NCBI RefSeq assembly: GCF_900110655.1
Contig: NZ_FOEQ01000005.1
Span: forward strand, 186,001-250,000
Reading direction: 5' to 3'
DNA: 64,000 nucleotides
Origin: Pseudomonas soli
GTDB lineage: Bacteria > Pseudomonadota > Gammaproteobacteria > Pseudomonadales > Pseudomonadaceae
Made by a program: the position numbers and the translations under genes. Below are positions 51,469 to 60,487 of this stretch, one piece after another (the first letter of the stretch is position 1; each line of letters starts with the position of its first letter). The notes below the pieces were generated by a model. It saw only the letters and a list, made by a program, of their open reading frames with translations, did not search any database and was not told the origin of the DNA.

Positions 51469-53220
51469 TCAGCGCACCCGCTCAAGGCTTTTCAGCGCAA
51501 GGTCGAGGGCTTTTTGCATGTCCAGCCGCGCCGACCGCCCGACATCCTTGTCACCGAGCTGATAGTTGCGTTCCGACGGCAGGATGGGAGCGGTGAGGTC
51601 CTCGGCATCCATCCGCTCGAAGTCATGCTGGTCACCGATGCTCATGGCGCTGCGGCGCAACAGCATGCGTACCTGTTCGGGCTGCAGGTTCGGGTTGATC
51701 GACAACATCGCCGCCACCAGGCCCGTGACCATCGGCGTGGCATAGGAGGTACCGCAATGCACTGCGCCGGGCGGCCCTGCTTCGAGGGTCGAGGCGTGGG
51801 CGCAGGCGGCAGCGGTGATGTCCACCCGCATGTCCATGTTCGAGCTGCTGCGCCTGACGGCAAAGGCCGGGTCGTCAACGGCGCGCTCGCCTCCCTGGGC
51901 GCGCTGGTGGCCGCCGACCACCAGCAACTGCTCGGTGATGAACGAGGAGGGTAGGCGGTAATCGTCGGTGCCGGCAAAGGTCGAGCCATTGCCGGCGGAG
52001 TTCACCACCAGCACATCGGGGTGCGACTTGCGCAGCCAGAGAAAGAACTCTTCCAGCAATTCCTCGTAGCCGCTCATGGCAAGCCCTGAGCGCAACAAGG
52101 AGTCGACTTCTTCACCCTCGGCGTTGCGGGTGCCGACGCGGTGGATGCCCCAGCTCCAGTTGAGCACGCGCACGCCGTCCTCGACGAGGTTGACCGAGGC
52201 CGCGATATTGGCCGTGATACCGGCATCGGAGTTGCGCTCGACGATCACCTCGAAACCGCCGCTGGCCGGTTCCAGGCCGCGCAGGAAGCCGGTGTTGCCA
52301 CCATTGTTCCAGCCGGCGGCAAGAATGCCGGCGACCGTGGTGCCATGCGTGTCTGGCTGGTCCGCGTCGCGGGCGTACAGGCACGTGCGGGGAATGGCAC
52401 ACGCACCCAGGTAATCGGCAAAGTCCGGGCTGTCGAAGTCGACATCGCGTTCGATCAGGCCGATGCGCAGCGGCTGTGGCTGGATGACAGCCTGCTTGCC
52501 AGGCAGGCGTCGCTGGTAGAAATCGACCGCGTCCAGGAAGCGGTTCGCCGCCCACTCGTCAGAGTCCCGGGGTGGGGTGTGGGGGCGTTCCTGTTCGGCC
52601 TGTTCCGGCGCCGACTCTTCGATGACCACCGCATCGACGCTGGCCTCGCTGCTCAGGCGTAGAACCAGGGCATCGCGTTGCTCCAGATTGCGTGCCGGCA
52701 GGCGCAACTGATAGAGGTTCAGCGGCGCAATGCTGCCGACGACGTTGGCCCCATATTTGCCCGCCAGGCGTTCGGCCTCCTGGCGACCATCATGACGTTC
52801 CTCGATCAACAGACTCACCAGGTTCACATACGTAGTCAGACCGTCCATGTTCCTCGCCACTTCGTCTGGCCCTGCGGCCAGTACGTGACTGTTGCGCAGT
52901 GTCAGCCATACAGCGTTGCTGGTGCGCGTGCCATGTTCAAGCCAGAGCGGGCCGCTTTGCCGCTCGCTGCTGTCCAGCCGCAGGCGTAGCCGATCCGCTT
53001 CGCGCACCACCGCGCTGGAGGGGATCGTCTTGTCGCCGAGTTTCAGTGTCGGCGGCTGGGCGCTCAGCCCCCGGACGGTCAGGCACCAGTCTTGGCGCCG
53101 GGTGTCCAGCAGGTCACCGCAACGCTTCAGGCTTTCGATACGCAAGCCTTCCGACGCCTGTGCCATTGCGCCTGCGAGCAACATGAGCAGGGTGATGAAG
53201 GCGGCGAGCAGTACGGCCAT
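51469..53220 (-). CDS. Subtilisin-like (S8) serine protease
   Basis: The 583-residue secreted protease has the signal peptide MAVLLAAFITLLMLLAGAMAQA. The S8 triad can be followed: Asp in GLIERDVDFDSPDF (about residue 255; the usual DTG/DSG is DVD here), His in DTHGTTVAGILA (about 292), the oxyanion Asn in VVNSAGNGS (about 405) and Ser in GTSYATPMVTGLVAAML (about 495). A 230-residue N-terminal region precedes the protease. The altered Asp motif makes activity less certain. No autotransporter or anchor is seen. Confidence 0.87.
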   Translation of the reverse strand: MAVLLAAFITLLMLLAGAMAQASEGLRIESLKRCGDLLDTRRQDWCLTVRGLSAQPPTLKLGDKTIPSSAVVREADRLRLRLDSSERQSGPLWLEHGTRTSNAVWLTLRNSHVLAAGPDEVARNMDGLTTYVNLVSLLIEERHDGRQEAERLAGKYGANVVGSIAPLNLYQLRLPARNLEQRDALVLRLSSEASVDAVVIEESAPEQAEQERPHTPPRDSDEWAANRFLDAVDFYQRRLPGKQAVIQPQPLRIGLIERDVDFDSPDFADYLGACAIPRTCLYARDADQPDTHGTTVAGILAAGWNNGGNTGFLRGLEPASGGFEVIVERNSDAGITANIAASVNLVEDGVRVLNWSWGIHRVGTRNAEGEEVDSLLRSGLAMSGYEELLEEFFLWLRKSHPDVLVVNSAGNGSTFAGTDDYRLPSSFITEQLLVVGGHQRAQGGERAVDDPAFAVRRSSSNMDMRVDITAAACAHASTLEAGPPGAVHCGTSYATPMVTGLVAAMLSINPNLQPEQVRMLLRRSAMSIGDQHDFERMDAEDLTAPILPSERNYQLGDKDVGRSARLDMQKALDLALKSLERVR

Positions 53221-53276
53221 GGGGCGGTTTCCTTGCTGAGGGCCTGCAGTTCCGACTGCTGCGCAGCGCGCTTGGT

Positions 53277-53660
53277 TCAGCTGTCAGAGGTATGGCCTTG
53301 CCTTGAGGCCCACGCCACGGCGCACAGTGTCACGCCCGCCACGTTCAGCGAGACCGGATTGAAGGCGTCCACCAGCATCGACGGCTGCATCACCGCCACA
53401 TCCACCAGCAGCCCAAGCAGCACGCCCGCGGCGACCAGCAACGGCCAGGCCAGGCTCGGCATCAGCAGCAGTGCGGCGAGTACCAGTTCAGCTACGCCGG
53501 CAATTTGTGACAGCCAGGCTGCGTGCCCCAGTCCGTGAGCCTGCAACAACAACTGCTCACCGGGGCTGAGCAACAGCAGCTTGGGCACCAGCCCGTGGTA
53601 GGCGAAGATGAACGCCAGGCTGGCGCGCGCCAGCCAGTGCACCTGGCGCAGGCGGTTCAT
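53277..53660 (-). CDS. DoxX-like membrane protein
   Basis: The 127-residue four-helix protein is of DoxX-like type (RASLAFIFAYHGLVPKLL, AGVAELVLAALLLMPSLAW). Its ATG overlaps the stop of the DCC gene upstream (ATGA), and this DoxX-DCC pairing recurs in Pseudomonas. Function uncertain; related proteins take part in sulphur redox or membrane redox. Confidence 0.85.
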   Translation of the reverse strand: MNRLRQVHWLARASLAFIFAYHGLVPKLLLLSPGEQLLLQAHGLGHAAWLSQIAGVAELVLAALLLMPSLAWPLLVAAGVLLGLLVDVAVMQPSMLVDAFNPVSLNVAGVTLCAVAWASRQGHTSDS

Positions 53661-54109
53661 GGCTGGCCCTGGAGAAAGCGTCGCTGGTGGTCCGGGCTCG
53701 GCAGCAGGCATTGGTCGTGCTTGCCGAACAGGCGATAGCGATTGAGTGCCACACGATCGTACAGCCAGTCCCGTAGTCCCTGCGGGCAGATGCGCAGTAC
53801 CCGCAGCAGCGGCCAGGCGCCGGGCAGTTGTCGGGTGATTTCGAAAAACGCCGCGGAGCGCACCCAGCAGTTCTGGTCACGGATCACCGCCATGGTGTCG
53901 AACGCCGCTAGCGGCAGGCCCGCCCAGGCGAGCAGCGCCTGGCCTTGCGCTGACTGCACCGTGGCCAGGCGGATGCGTTGATGGCGATCATGGCGGATCA
54001 CGAATTTCGCCCAGCCATTACACAGCTTGCACACACCGTCGAACAGCAAGACGGTTTCTCCTGGCGCAAGCAGTGGCGCAGGGGTAGGGCGTTTCAGGGC
54101 AGCGGGCAT
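53657..54109 (-). CDS. DCC-family thiol-disulfide oxidoreductase (DUF393)
   Basis: The 150-residue protein carries the family motif VLLFDGVCKLCNGWAKFVIRHD, with the DGVCxLC cysteine pair (residues 25-30), and the C-terminal YRLFGKHDQCLLP. The family is predicted to be thioredoxin-like. It starts at ATG 54109 and is co-translated with the DoxX-like gene. Confidence 0.88.
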   Translation of the reverse strand: MPAALKRPTPAPLLAPGETVLLFDGVCKLCNGWAKFVIRHDRHQRIRLATVQSAQGQALLAWAGLPLAAFDTMAVIRDQNCWVRSAAFFEITRQLPGAWPLLRVLRICPQGLRDWLYDRVALNRYRLFGKHDQCLLPSPDHQRRFLQGQP

Positions 54110-54262
54110 GGCTTGATTCCGTTCAGGCGGTGGGCCGGTATTGTATAGCGGTCAGGCAGGCGAAGGGGCATGTACGCGCGGTGGGTGGATCACCTGCAAA
54201 GGCCCTGGCCTGCACCCCTTGGCCAAAGCCGGTATGATACGCGCCCGTCAGCGGAGTGCCCC

Positions 54263-54466
54263 ATGGCCAAAGACATCGATAATCCGTGCATCTCGCTATG
54301 CCAGCTCAACAGCGAGCTGTGCGTCAGCTGTGGCCGGACCCGGGACGAGATCCGTAAATGGCGCGGCATGAAGCGCCCGGAGAAGATGGCGACCGTGCAG
54401 CGCGCGGCGGCGCGTATGAAGGCTATCGTCAAGAAGAACGCCAAGCGCCAGGTCATGGCGTCGTGA
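54263..54466 (+). CDS. DUF1289 protein
   Basis: The 67-residue protein has the DUF1289 pattern: NPCISLCQLNSELCVSCGRTRDEIRKWRGM, four cysteines (C9, C13, C20, C23) that look like a metal or Fe-S site, then a basic helix. GGAG precedes ATG 54263. It overlaps tail-to-tail with the dioxygenase gene by 14 bases. Confidence 0.92.
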   Translation: MAKDIDNPCISLCQLNSELCVSCGRTRDEIRKWRGMKRPEKMATVQRAAARMKAIVKKNAKRQVMAS

Positions 54467-55133
54467 ACGGGTAGTCCGAGGGTTCGAAGCGTTGCTGTGT
54501 GTCCATTTGGACGCCACGCAGATGCGCGGTTTCCTCGAACACGGCATACAGCGGGTCGGCGGCATAACCGATCAGCAGCGCGCGGCGCGGTGCACCGCTG
54601 GCATTCAAGCTGCCGGCATGTACCAGGTCGACATCGAACACCAGGGCGTCGCCCGCTCGCCCGGAAAGCTGGACGCTGCGTGATTCGTCACTGAAGTCGA
54701 AAGGTGGCGCGTCCGGGGCGGGGCGATGGCTGCAGGGGACGATACGGGTGGCTCCGTTGTCCGGGCCGTAATCGTCCAGGTAGACCATCACCCCCACCGT
54801 GTCGCCCGGGCGCTGCGCCGACAGGTCACGGTGCAGGCGTTGATGGCCACCCCCGGCAACGGGGGCGCGCCCCTCGACCTGGTAGAGGAAGAACCTTTCG
54901 CCGATCAACGCGCCAACCGCTGCCAGCACCTGCGGCAAGCGGCAAACGGCCTGGACCGCTGCTGCGCCATCCAGTTGCGCATGACGCCAGTCCCTGGCGC
55001 GGGGCACCGGCCAGTCCTCCGAGGGTTTCACCCCAGCCTCGAATAGCCGACGCAGCTCGTCCAGCCATTGTGTCGGGATCGCCTGGCGGAGCAGGGCATA
55101 GCCCGCCTGGTGCAGCTGTTGGTGATGGGGCAT
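54453..55133 (-). CDS. Phytanoyl-CoA dioxygenase (PhyH) family protein
   Basis: The 226-residue Fe(II)/2-oxoglutarate oxygenase has the iron ligands HRDLSA (HxD, about residue 100) and a distal histidine in FDVDLVHAGSLNASG (about 172), with an arginine in APRRALLIGY for 2-oxoglutarate. A family function is clear but the substrate is not. Confidence 0.87.
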   Translation of the reverse strand: MPHHQQLHQAGYALLRQAIPTQWLDELRRLFEAGVKPSEDWPVPRARDWRHAQLDGAAAVQAVCRLPQVLAAVGALIGERFFLYQVEGRAPVAGGGHQRLHRDLSAQRPGDTVGVMVYLDDYGPDNGATRIVPCSHRPAPDAPPFDFSDESRSVQLSGRAGDALVFDVDLVHAGSLNASGAPRRALLIGYAADPLYAVFEETAHLRGVQMDTQQRFEPSDYPFTTP

Positions 55134-55274
55134 GGCACTCTCGCTATCCCTGTCAGTCGTGTGTTGGCCAAGGGTAGTGAGCCTGGCCGGCTTTTGCGAG
55201 CGTCACGGGTAGCGTGCACTTGGCCAATCACTTCTAGACTTGCGCACATCACCTGTATCCCGTGGGAGAGGCCC

Positions 55275-55619
55275 ATGCGCAGACTCTGGCAAAAGTACCT
55301 GGCACTGCTCGACGCCGACCTCAGCGCCAAAGTGTTCGACAACTTGAAGAACCTGCTGGTGTGCGCGCTGCTGTTCGCCGCAGGCACCGAGGCGATTCAC
55401 GGTGACCAGCAGATCCTGCTGGGCTTGTGGGTGTCGAGTTTCACTGGCTGGGGGCTGATCCTGGTGTCGGCGCTGCTGTTGCTGCTGAACGTCAGCGATA
55501 CCTTGCACCGGCTGGCCAAGCTGCCTTACCACACGGCATTGCAGGTGATCCTGTGTTTGCTTTACCTGGTGCTGGCTTCGCGGGTGGTCGAGATCGTCTG
55601 GAGCTTCCGGGCGGAGTAG
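55275..55619 (+). CDS. Small membrane protein
   Basis: The 114-residue protein has three hydrophobic helices (about 27-45, 52-72 WGLILVSALLLLLNVSDTL, 88-106 QVILCLLYLVLASRVVEIV) and an N-terminal amphipathic stretch (MRRLWQKYLALLDADLSAKVFDNLK). I do not recognise its family. GGGAGAGG precedes ATG 55275. It stands alone before the OsmC-YcaO gene. Confidence 0.82.
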   Translation: MRRLWQKYLALLDADLSAKVFDNLKNLLVCALLFAAGTEAIHGDQQILLGLWVSSFTGWGLILVSALLLLLNVSDTLHRLAKLPYHTALQVILCLLYLVLASRVVEIVWSFRAE

Positions 55620-55746
55620 GGGCTGGCGAAGCCATGAAAGATCCTCGCGCGCCCCGTTGCGGCTCGTCAGGCGGTATGCCAAGACATTCGCCGACGAATC
55701 CCGGATAATACCCGCCATTTTCGCCCGCTTCCTGGTACCCCCTCGC

Positions 55747-57945
55747 ATGGAAATCAAGGTCAATTTTCTCGACAACCTCCGTCTCGAAGCCAAGTTCGAC
55801 GACTTCACGGTGATCGCCGACCAGCCGATCCGCTACAAGGGTGACGGCTCGGCCCCGGGGCCGTTCGACTACTTCCTGGCCTCGTCGGCCCTGTGCGCGG
55901 CGTACTTCGTCAAGCTGTACTGCCAGACCCGCGACATTCCGACCGAGAATATCCGCCTGTCGCAGAACAACATCGTCGACCCCGAGAACCGCTACAACCA
56001 GATCTTCAAGATCCAGGTCGAGCTGCCCGAGGACATATCCGAGAAGGACCGCCAGGGCATCCTGCGCTCCATCGACCGTTGCACCGTGAAGAAAGTGGTG
56101 CAGACCGGCCCCGAGTTCATCATCGAGCAGGTCGACAACCTCGACGCCGATGCCCAGGCATTGCTGATGCCGGTGTCGGACACCACCACCTACATCCCGG
56201 GCAAGGACCTGCCGCTGGAGCAGACCATCGCCAACATGTCTGCCCTGCTGGCGGAGCTGGGGATGAAGATCGAGATCGCCTCGTGGCGCAACATCGTGCC
56301 CAACGTCTGGTCGCTGCACGTGCGCGACGCGCAGTCGCCGATGTGCTTCACCAACGGCAAGGGCGCCACCAAGGAAGCGGCGCTGGCCTCGGCGCTGGGT
56401 GAGTTCATCGAGCGCTTGAACTGCAACTTCTTCTACAACGACCAGTTCTGGGGCGAGGACATCGCCAACGCCGCGTTCGTGCATTACCCCAACGAGCAGT
56501 GGTTCAAGCCTGGGCCCAAGGACGCGCTGCCGGCCGAGATCCTCGATGATTACTGCCTGCAGGTCTTCAACCCCGACGGCGAGCTGCGCGGCTCGCACCT
56601 GTACGACACCAACTCGGGCAACAAGGAGCGCGGTATCTGCTCGCTGCCGTTCGTGCGCCAGTCGGACGGCCAGACGGTGTACTTCCCGTCCAACCTGATC
56701 GAGAACCTGTACCTGAGCAACGGCATGAGCGCCGGCAACACCCTGGCCGAGGCGCAGGTGCAGTGCCTGTCGGAGATCTTCGAGCGGGCGGTCAAGCGCG
56801 AGATCCTCGAAGGCGAGCTGTGCCTGCCGGACGTGCCGCAGGAGGTACTGGCCAAGTACCCGGGCATCGTCGCCGGCATCCAGGGGCTGGAGGAGCAGGG
56901 CTTCCCGGTGCTGGTCAAGGACGCGTCGCTGGGCGGTGAGTTCCCGGTGATGTGCGTGACCCTGATGAATCCGCGCACCGGCGGCGTGTTCGCTTCGTTC
57001 GGTGCCCATCCGAGCTTCGAGGTGGCGCTGGAACGCAGCCTGACCGAGCTGCTCCAGGGGCGCAGTTTCGAGGGCCTGAACGATCTGCCGCAGCCGACCT
57101 TTGACAGCCTCGCGCTAACTGAACCGAACAACTTCGTCGAGCACTTCATCGACTCCAGCGGCGTGGTGTCGTGGCGCTTCTTCAGCGCCAAGGCCGACTT
57201 CGAGTTCGTCGAGTGGGACTTCTCGGGCCACGGCGAGGACTCCAACCAGCAGGAGGCGCAGACGCTGTTCGGCATTCTCGAGGACCTGGGCAAGGAGGTG
57301 TACATGGCCGTGTACGACGACCTTGGCGCCACCGCCTGCCGCATCCTGGTGCCGGGTTATTCGGAGATCTACCCGGTCGAGGACCTGATCTGGGACAACA
57401 CCAACCGGGCGCTGGGTTTCCGTGCCGACATCCTCAACCTGCACAAGCTGGACAACCGCTCGCTGAAGCTGCTGCTCAAGCGTCTGGACAATGCCGAGGT
57501 GGACGACTACACCACCATCACCACGCTGATCGGCGTCGAGTTCGACGACAACACGGTGTGGGGCCAGCTGACCATCCTCGAGCTGAAACTGCTGATTCAC
57601 CTGGTACTGCAGCGCTTCGAGGACGCCAAGGAGCTGGTCGAGATGTTCCTGCAGTTCAACGACAACACCGTCGAGCGCGGGCTGTTCTACCAGGCGCTGA
57701 ACGTGGTGCTGGAGGTGGTGCTGGACGATGAGCTGGAGATGGCCGACTACGAGGCCAACTTGCGCCGCATGTTCGGCAATGAGCGGATGGACGCGGTGCT
57801 GGGCTCGGTGGATGGCAGCGTGCGTTTCCATGGCTTGACCCCCACCAGCATGGGGCTCGAAGGGCTTGACCGTCACCTGCGTCTGGTCGAGAGCTACAAA
57901 AAGCTGCACGCCGCACGGGCGAGAGCGGCCGGGTTGAGCAGTTGA
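55747..57945 (+). CDS. ycaO: OsmC-YcaO two-domain protein
   Basis: The 732-residue protein has an N-terminal OsmC-like domain (residues 1-140, with GPFDYFLASSALCAAYFVKLYC carrying an OsmC cysteine) and a YcaO domain (about 185-600). ATP-site stretches are visible: GKGATKEAALASALGEFIERL (about 205), LAEAQVQCLSEIFERAVKRE and FGAHPSFEVALERSLTELLQG. This is the E. coli YcaO type linked to RimO methylthiolation, not a classical RiPP cyclodehydratase with a docking partner. A terminator follows; two genes for four-cysteine secreted peptides lie 239 bases downstream. ATG 55747 starts the OsmC fold. Confidence 0.92.
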   Translation: MEIKVNFLDNLRLEAKFDDFTVIADQPIRYKGDGSAPGPFDYFLASSALCAAYFVKLYCQTRDIPTENIRLSQNNIVDPENRYNQIFKIQVELPEDISEKDRQGILRSIDRCTVKKVVQTGPEFIIEQVDNLDADAQALLMPVSDTTTYIPGKDLPLEQTIANMSALLAELGMKIEIASWRNIVPNVWSLHVRDAQSPMCFTNGKGATKEAALASALGEFIERLNCNFFYNDQFWGEDIANAAFVHYPNEQWFKPGPKDALPAEILDDYCLQVFNPDGELRGSHLYDTNSGNKERGICSLPFVRQSDGQTVYFPSNLIENLYLSNGMSAGNTLAEAQVQCLSEIFERAVKREILEGELCLPDVPQEVLAKYPGIVAGIQGLEEQGFPVLVKDASLGGEFPVMCVTLMNPRTGGVFASFGAHPSFEVALERSLTELLQGRSFEGLNDLPQPTFDSLALTEPNNFVEHFIDSSGVVSWRFFSAKADFEFVEWDFSGHGEDSNQQEAQTLFGILEDLGKEVYMAVYDDLGATACRILVPGYSEIYPVEDLIWDNTNRALGFRADILNLHKLDNRSLKLLLKRLDNAEVDDYTTITTLIGVEFDDNTVWGQLTILELKLLIHLVLQRFEDAKELVEMFLQFNDNTVERGLFYQALNVVLEVVLDDELEMADYEANLRRMFGNERMDAVLGSVDGSVRFHGLTPTSMGLEGLDRHLRLVESYKKLHAARARAAGLSS

Positions 57946-57961
57946 TCATGTCTTGGATGCC

Positions 57962-57990
57962 AAGGGCCGCCTAAGCGGCCCTTTCTTTTT
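57962..57990 (+). terminator. Rho-independent terminator
   Basis: AGGGCCGC-CTAA-GCGGCCCT followed by TTCTTTTT, 18 bases after the YcaO stop. Confidence 0.93.
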
Positions 57991-58183
57991 GGGACAGCGG
58001 CTTGCACCGGGGCTGGAGCAGCTGCTGCACGACCCGGGCTTATCCTGGTCACTTTCCAACTCCAACCGCGACGATGCACCACAGTGGCGCAATCCACAGG
58101 GTTGGTCTTAGCTGTTGCGGGCCCGGCGAGCGGTTGCCGCCCGTTGGGAAAAGATCGTCAGGGATAGGCCCAAGGAGGGTTGG

Positions 58184-58327
58184 ATGAACAGGAAAATGCT
58201 GGCTGGCGCGATACTGCTGTGGATGTGCTCGATGACGGCGCAGGCCGACTGCGCGGTACTGGGACCCTGGGAGGACCCTTGTGCCGGCCCGGTGCTGGGC
58301 CCGACGACCTGCGTGTGCGAGCGCTGA
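58184..58327 (+). CDS. Tiny secreted four-cysteine peptide 1
   Basis: A 47-residue precursor: signal peptide of 21 residues (MNRKMLAGAILLWMCSMTAQA) and a 26-residue mature part containing VLGPWEDPCAGPVLGP with cysteines at mature positions 2, 12, 22 and 24. AAGGAGGG precedes ATG 58184. The next gene encodes a peptide with identical cysteine spacing, so the pair is a tandem duplication. I do not recognise the family. Disulfide-bonded secreted peptide or metal ligand are both possible. Confidence 0.82.
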   Translation: MNRKMLAGAILLWMCSMTAQADCAVLGPWEDPCAGPVLGPTTCVCER

Positions 58328-58376
58328 TCACAGTGAAAGTGCAGGGAAGCATCAATCATTGACCAGGAGGTTACCC

Positions 58377-58514
58377 ATGAAGAAAGTCATGTTGGCTGTA
58401 CTGCTGCTGTGGGGCTTTTCCGTGACGGCCCAGGCGTCGTGCCCGGTGTTCGGCCCGGGCACAGACCCTTGCGCGGGACCCGTGTTCGGGCCTTCGACCT
58501 GCGAGTGCCCTTGA
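58377..58514 (+). CDS. Tiny secreted four-cysteine peptide 2
   Basis: A 45-residue precursor: signal peptide of 20 residues (MKKVMLAVLLLWGFSVTAQA) and 25 mature residues with VFGPGTDPCAGPVFGP and cysteines at 2, 12, 22 and 24, matching peptide 1 position by position. CAGGAGG precedes ATG 58377. It lies 49 bases after peptide 1 and may share its transcript. Conservation of the Cys, Gly-Pro and DPCAGPV residues, with change elsewhere, indicates selection for the mature peptide. Confidence 0.82.
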   Translation: MKKVMLAVLLLWGFSVTAQASCPVFGPGTDPCAGPVFGPSTCECP

Positions 58515-58596
58515 TTCCATGGCCGCCTGAGACGGCAGGCGCGAGCTTGCGCGGCGGATAACGGGCGAAAACCAGGCCGGGCTGGCTGCGCACCGA

Positions 58597-59109
58597 TCAC
58601 TGCGTATTCGAGGGGCTTGGAACATCTCGCTGATCGTGCAGCCCGGCCAGCACCTCGGCGGCGGTGGTGACATGACCGAAATGGTGCTTCCACAGGTCGA
58701 TGCCCAACTGCCCGGAGCGGTCCAGCGAGGAACCCATGGTCAGGTCGGTGACCAGTGTCGGGGTAAGCCCCGCATCGAACAGGGCGAAGCCTGCGGCCAG
58801 CACGCAGGTCTCGGTCTGCAGCCCGCAGACCAACACACGCTCGACGCCGAGGCTTTTGATGTAGTCGAGTGTCTCGGCGCTCTGGCCGTAGCCATGCTTG
58901 ATGAACACCTTGTCCGCCTCGACCAGGGCCACGTCCTCGCTGGCCGGGTGCCAACCGAGCTGGCGCTGGAAAGGTGTGACCTGCTCGTCGTGCAGTTCGA
59001 CCGAAGCGATCGTGGGGATGTGCGCGGACAACACGCGGATGCCGTCCACCAGTTTCTCGGAAGGGCTGAAGGTGGATTGCACATCGACGATGAGCAGGAC
59101 TTGCTGCAT
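58597..59109 (-). CDS. Isochorismatase-family hydrolase
   Basis: The 170-residue cysteine hydrolase has LLIVDVQSTFSPS (catalytic Asp), KHGYGQS (Lys) and VLVCGLQTETCVLAAGFALFDAG (Cys about residue 106), the family triad. The substrate is not known; relatives hydrolyse amides such as nicotinamide. ATG 59109 is preferred over 59157. Confidence 0.88.
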   Translation of the reverse strand: MQQVLLIVDVQSTFSPSEKLVDGIRVLSAHIPTIASVELHDEQVTPFQRQLGWHPASEDVALVEADKVFIKHGYGQSAETLDYIKSLGVERVLVCGLQTETCVLAAGFALFDAGLTPTLVTDLTMGSSLDRSGQLGIDLWKHHFGHVTTAAEVLAGLHDQRDVPSPSNTQ

Positions 59110-59200
59110 GGCGGTTTCCCGGGCGAGGTTCGAAAGCTGGCGAGTATACCGCCGCACGCCGGTTTATTGCGGCAAGGGCCTCTCTATCAACGTGGCGCGT

Positions 59201-60274
59201 TCACCTGACAATCCGCTTGAGGGCCTCGCCTGCAATTTCGCGGGTCAGTGACTCTGCACCCATATGCCTTCCCAGGCGCAATGCCTGCCCGGACCACAGG
59301 TTGCTGAAATCACTGTTGCCTTGCGGGTCGGTGATCGCGCGCAGCGGCATCAGCGCGCCGCCGGCCAACGGGAAACGCGGGGCGAGGGCGCTCATCGGGC
59401 CCAGCTCGCGCATGAGGCGGTTGTTGATGCCGCGGGCCGGGCGGCCGGTGAACAGGTTGGTCAGCGCGGTATCGCTGGCGGGGGCGTTGTCCAGGGCGCG
59501 GCGGTGTGCAGGTGACACCTTGGCCTCGGGGCAGAACAGGTAGGCGGTGCCGATCTGCACGGCCGAGGCGCCCAGGGCCAGGGCGGCGAGCAGGCCGCGG
59601 TGATCGGCCACGCCGCCTGCCGCGATCACCGGCAGGCTCACCGCATCGACGATCTGCGGCACCAGGGCGAAGGTGCCGATCTGGCTGGTGATGTCGTTGC
59701 TGAGGAACATGCCGCGATGGCCGCCGGCCTCATAGCCCATGGCGATGATCGCGTCGCAGCCATGCTGTTCCAGCCAGATCGCTTCCTCCACCGTGGTGGC
59801 GCTGGACAGCACCCTGGCGCCTGCCGCCTTGACCCGCTGCAGCAGCGCCGGCGCTGGCAGGCCGAAGTGGAAGCTGACCACTTCCGGGCGCAGTTCCTCC
59901 ACCAGCTTGCAGCTTTGTTCGTCAAAGGGCGCGCGATTGGACACCGGCGTCGGCGCCTCGAAGTCCGCGCCGACTTCATCGTAGAAGGGCTTTAGCGCCT
60001 GTTTCCAGCGAGCGTCTTGCTCGGGGTCTGGCGCCGGCGGTTGATGGCAGAAGAAGTTCAGGTTGAGCGGACCCTGGCAGGCGGCACGGAAGGTGTCGAT
60101 TTCGCCGCGCAACTGCTCGCTGGAGAGCATGGCGCAGGGCAGGGCGCCCAGGCCCCCGGCATTACCGACGGCGATGGCCATGGCTGAGCCGGTGGCGCCG
60201 GCCATGGGCGCCTGGAGGATGGGCAGCTCGATGCCAAGCAAATCGAGGATGCGGCGGTCTTGCCAGGTGCTCAT
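59201..60274 (-). CDS. Nitronate monooxygenase (FMN)
   Basis: The 357-residue TIM-barrel flavoprotein begins with a LLGIELPILQAPMAGA segment, has the family motif GYEAGGHRGMFLS near residue 180, and then PVIAAGGVADHRGLLAALALGASAVQIGTAYLF. These match class I nitronate monooxygenases that detoxify propionate-3-nitronate. AAGGAG lies seven bases before ATG 60274. Confidence 0.92.
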   Translation of the reverse strand: MSTWQDRRILDLLGIELPILQAPMAGATGSAMAIAVGNAGGLGALPCAMLSSEQLRGEIDTFRAACQGPLNLNFFCHQPPAPDPEQDARWKQALKPFYDEVGADFEAPTPVSNRAPFDEQSCKLVEELRPEVVSFHFGLPAPALLQRVKAAGARVLSSATTVEEAIWLEQHGCDAIIAMGYEAGGHRGMFLSNDITSQIGTFALVPQIVDAVSLPVIAAGGVADHRGLLAALALGASAVQIGTAYLFCPEAKVSPAHRRALDNAPASDTALTNLFTGRPARGINNRLMRELGPMSALAPRFPLAGGALMPLRAITDPQGNSDFSNLWSGQALRLGRHMGAESLTREIAGEALKRIVR

Positions 60275-60309
60275 GGGCGACTCCTTGAGTGCGGTGGGAT
60301 CCAGAGTAG

Positions 60310-60480
60310 CTACAGGGCCTTGCTGACCTGGATGTCGCTGATCTTGTCAGCGTCGTCGCCATGGATCTTGCGCAGGGCTTCCTGCGCCTGCTCCAGGGAG
60401 GCGTCGGGCATCAGGGCGAAATCCCAGCGGCGTTCGCCGTCGAGCTTGTACTTGATCACGTACTTGATGGTCTGGGTCAT
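60310..60480 (-). CDS. Small hypothetical protein
   Basis: A 56-residue protein beginning MTQTIKYVIKYKLDGERRWD and ending ISDIQVSKAL, with no cysteines. GAGG precedes ATG 60480. It lies 7 bases downstream of the DUF1883 gene and is probably co-transcribed with it. I do not recognise its family. Confidence 0.75.
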   Translation of the reverse strand: MTQTIKYVIKYKLDGERRWDFALMPDASLEQAQEALRKIHGDDADKISDIQVSKAL

Positions 60481-60487
60481 GCTGGCC

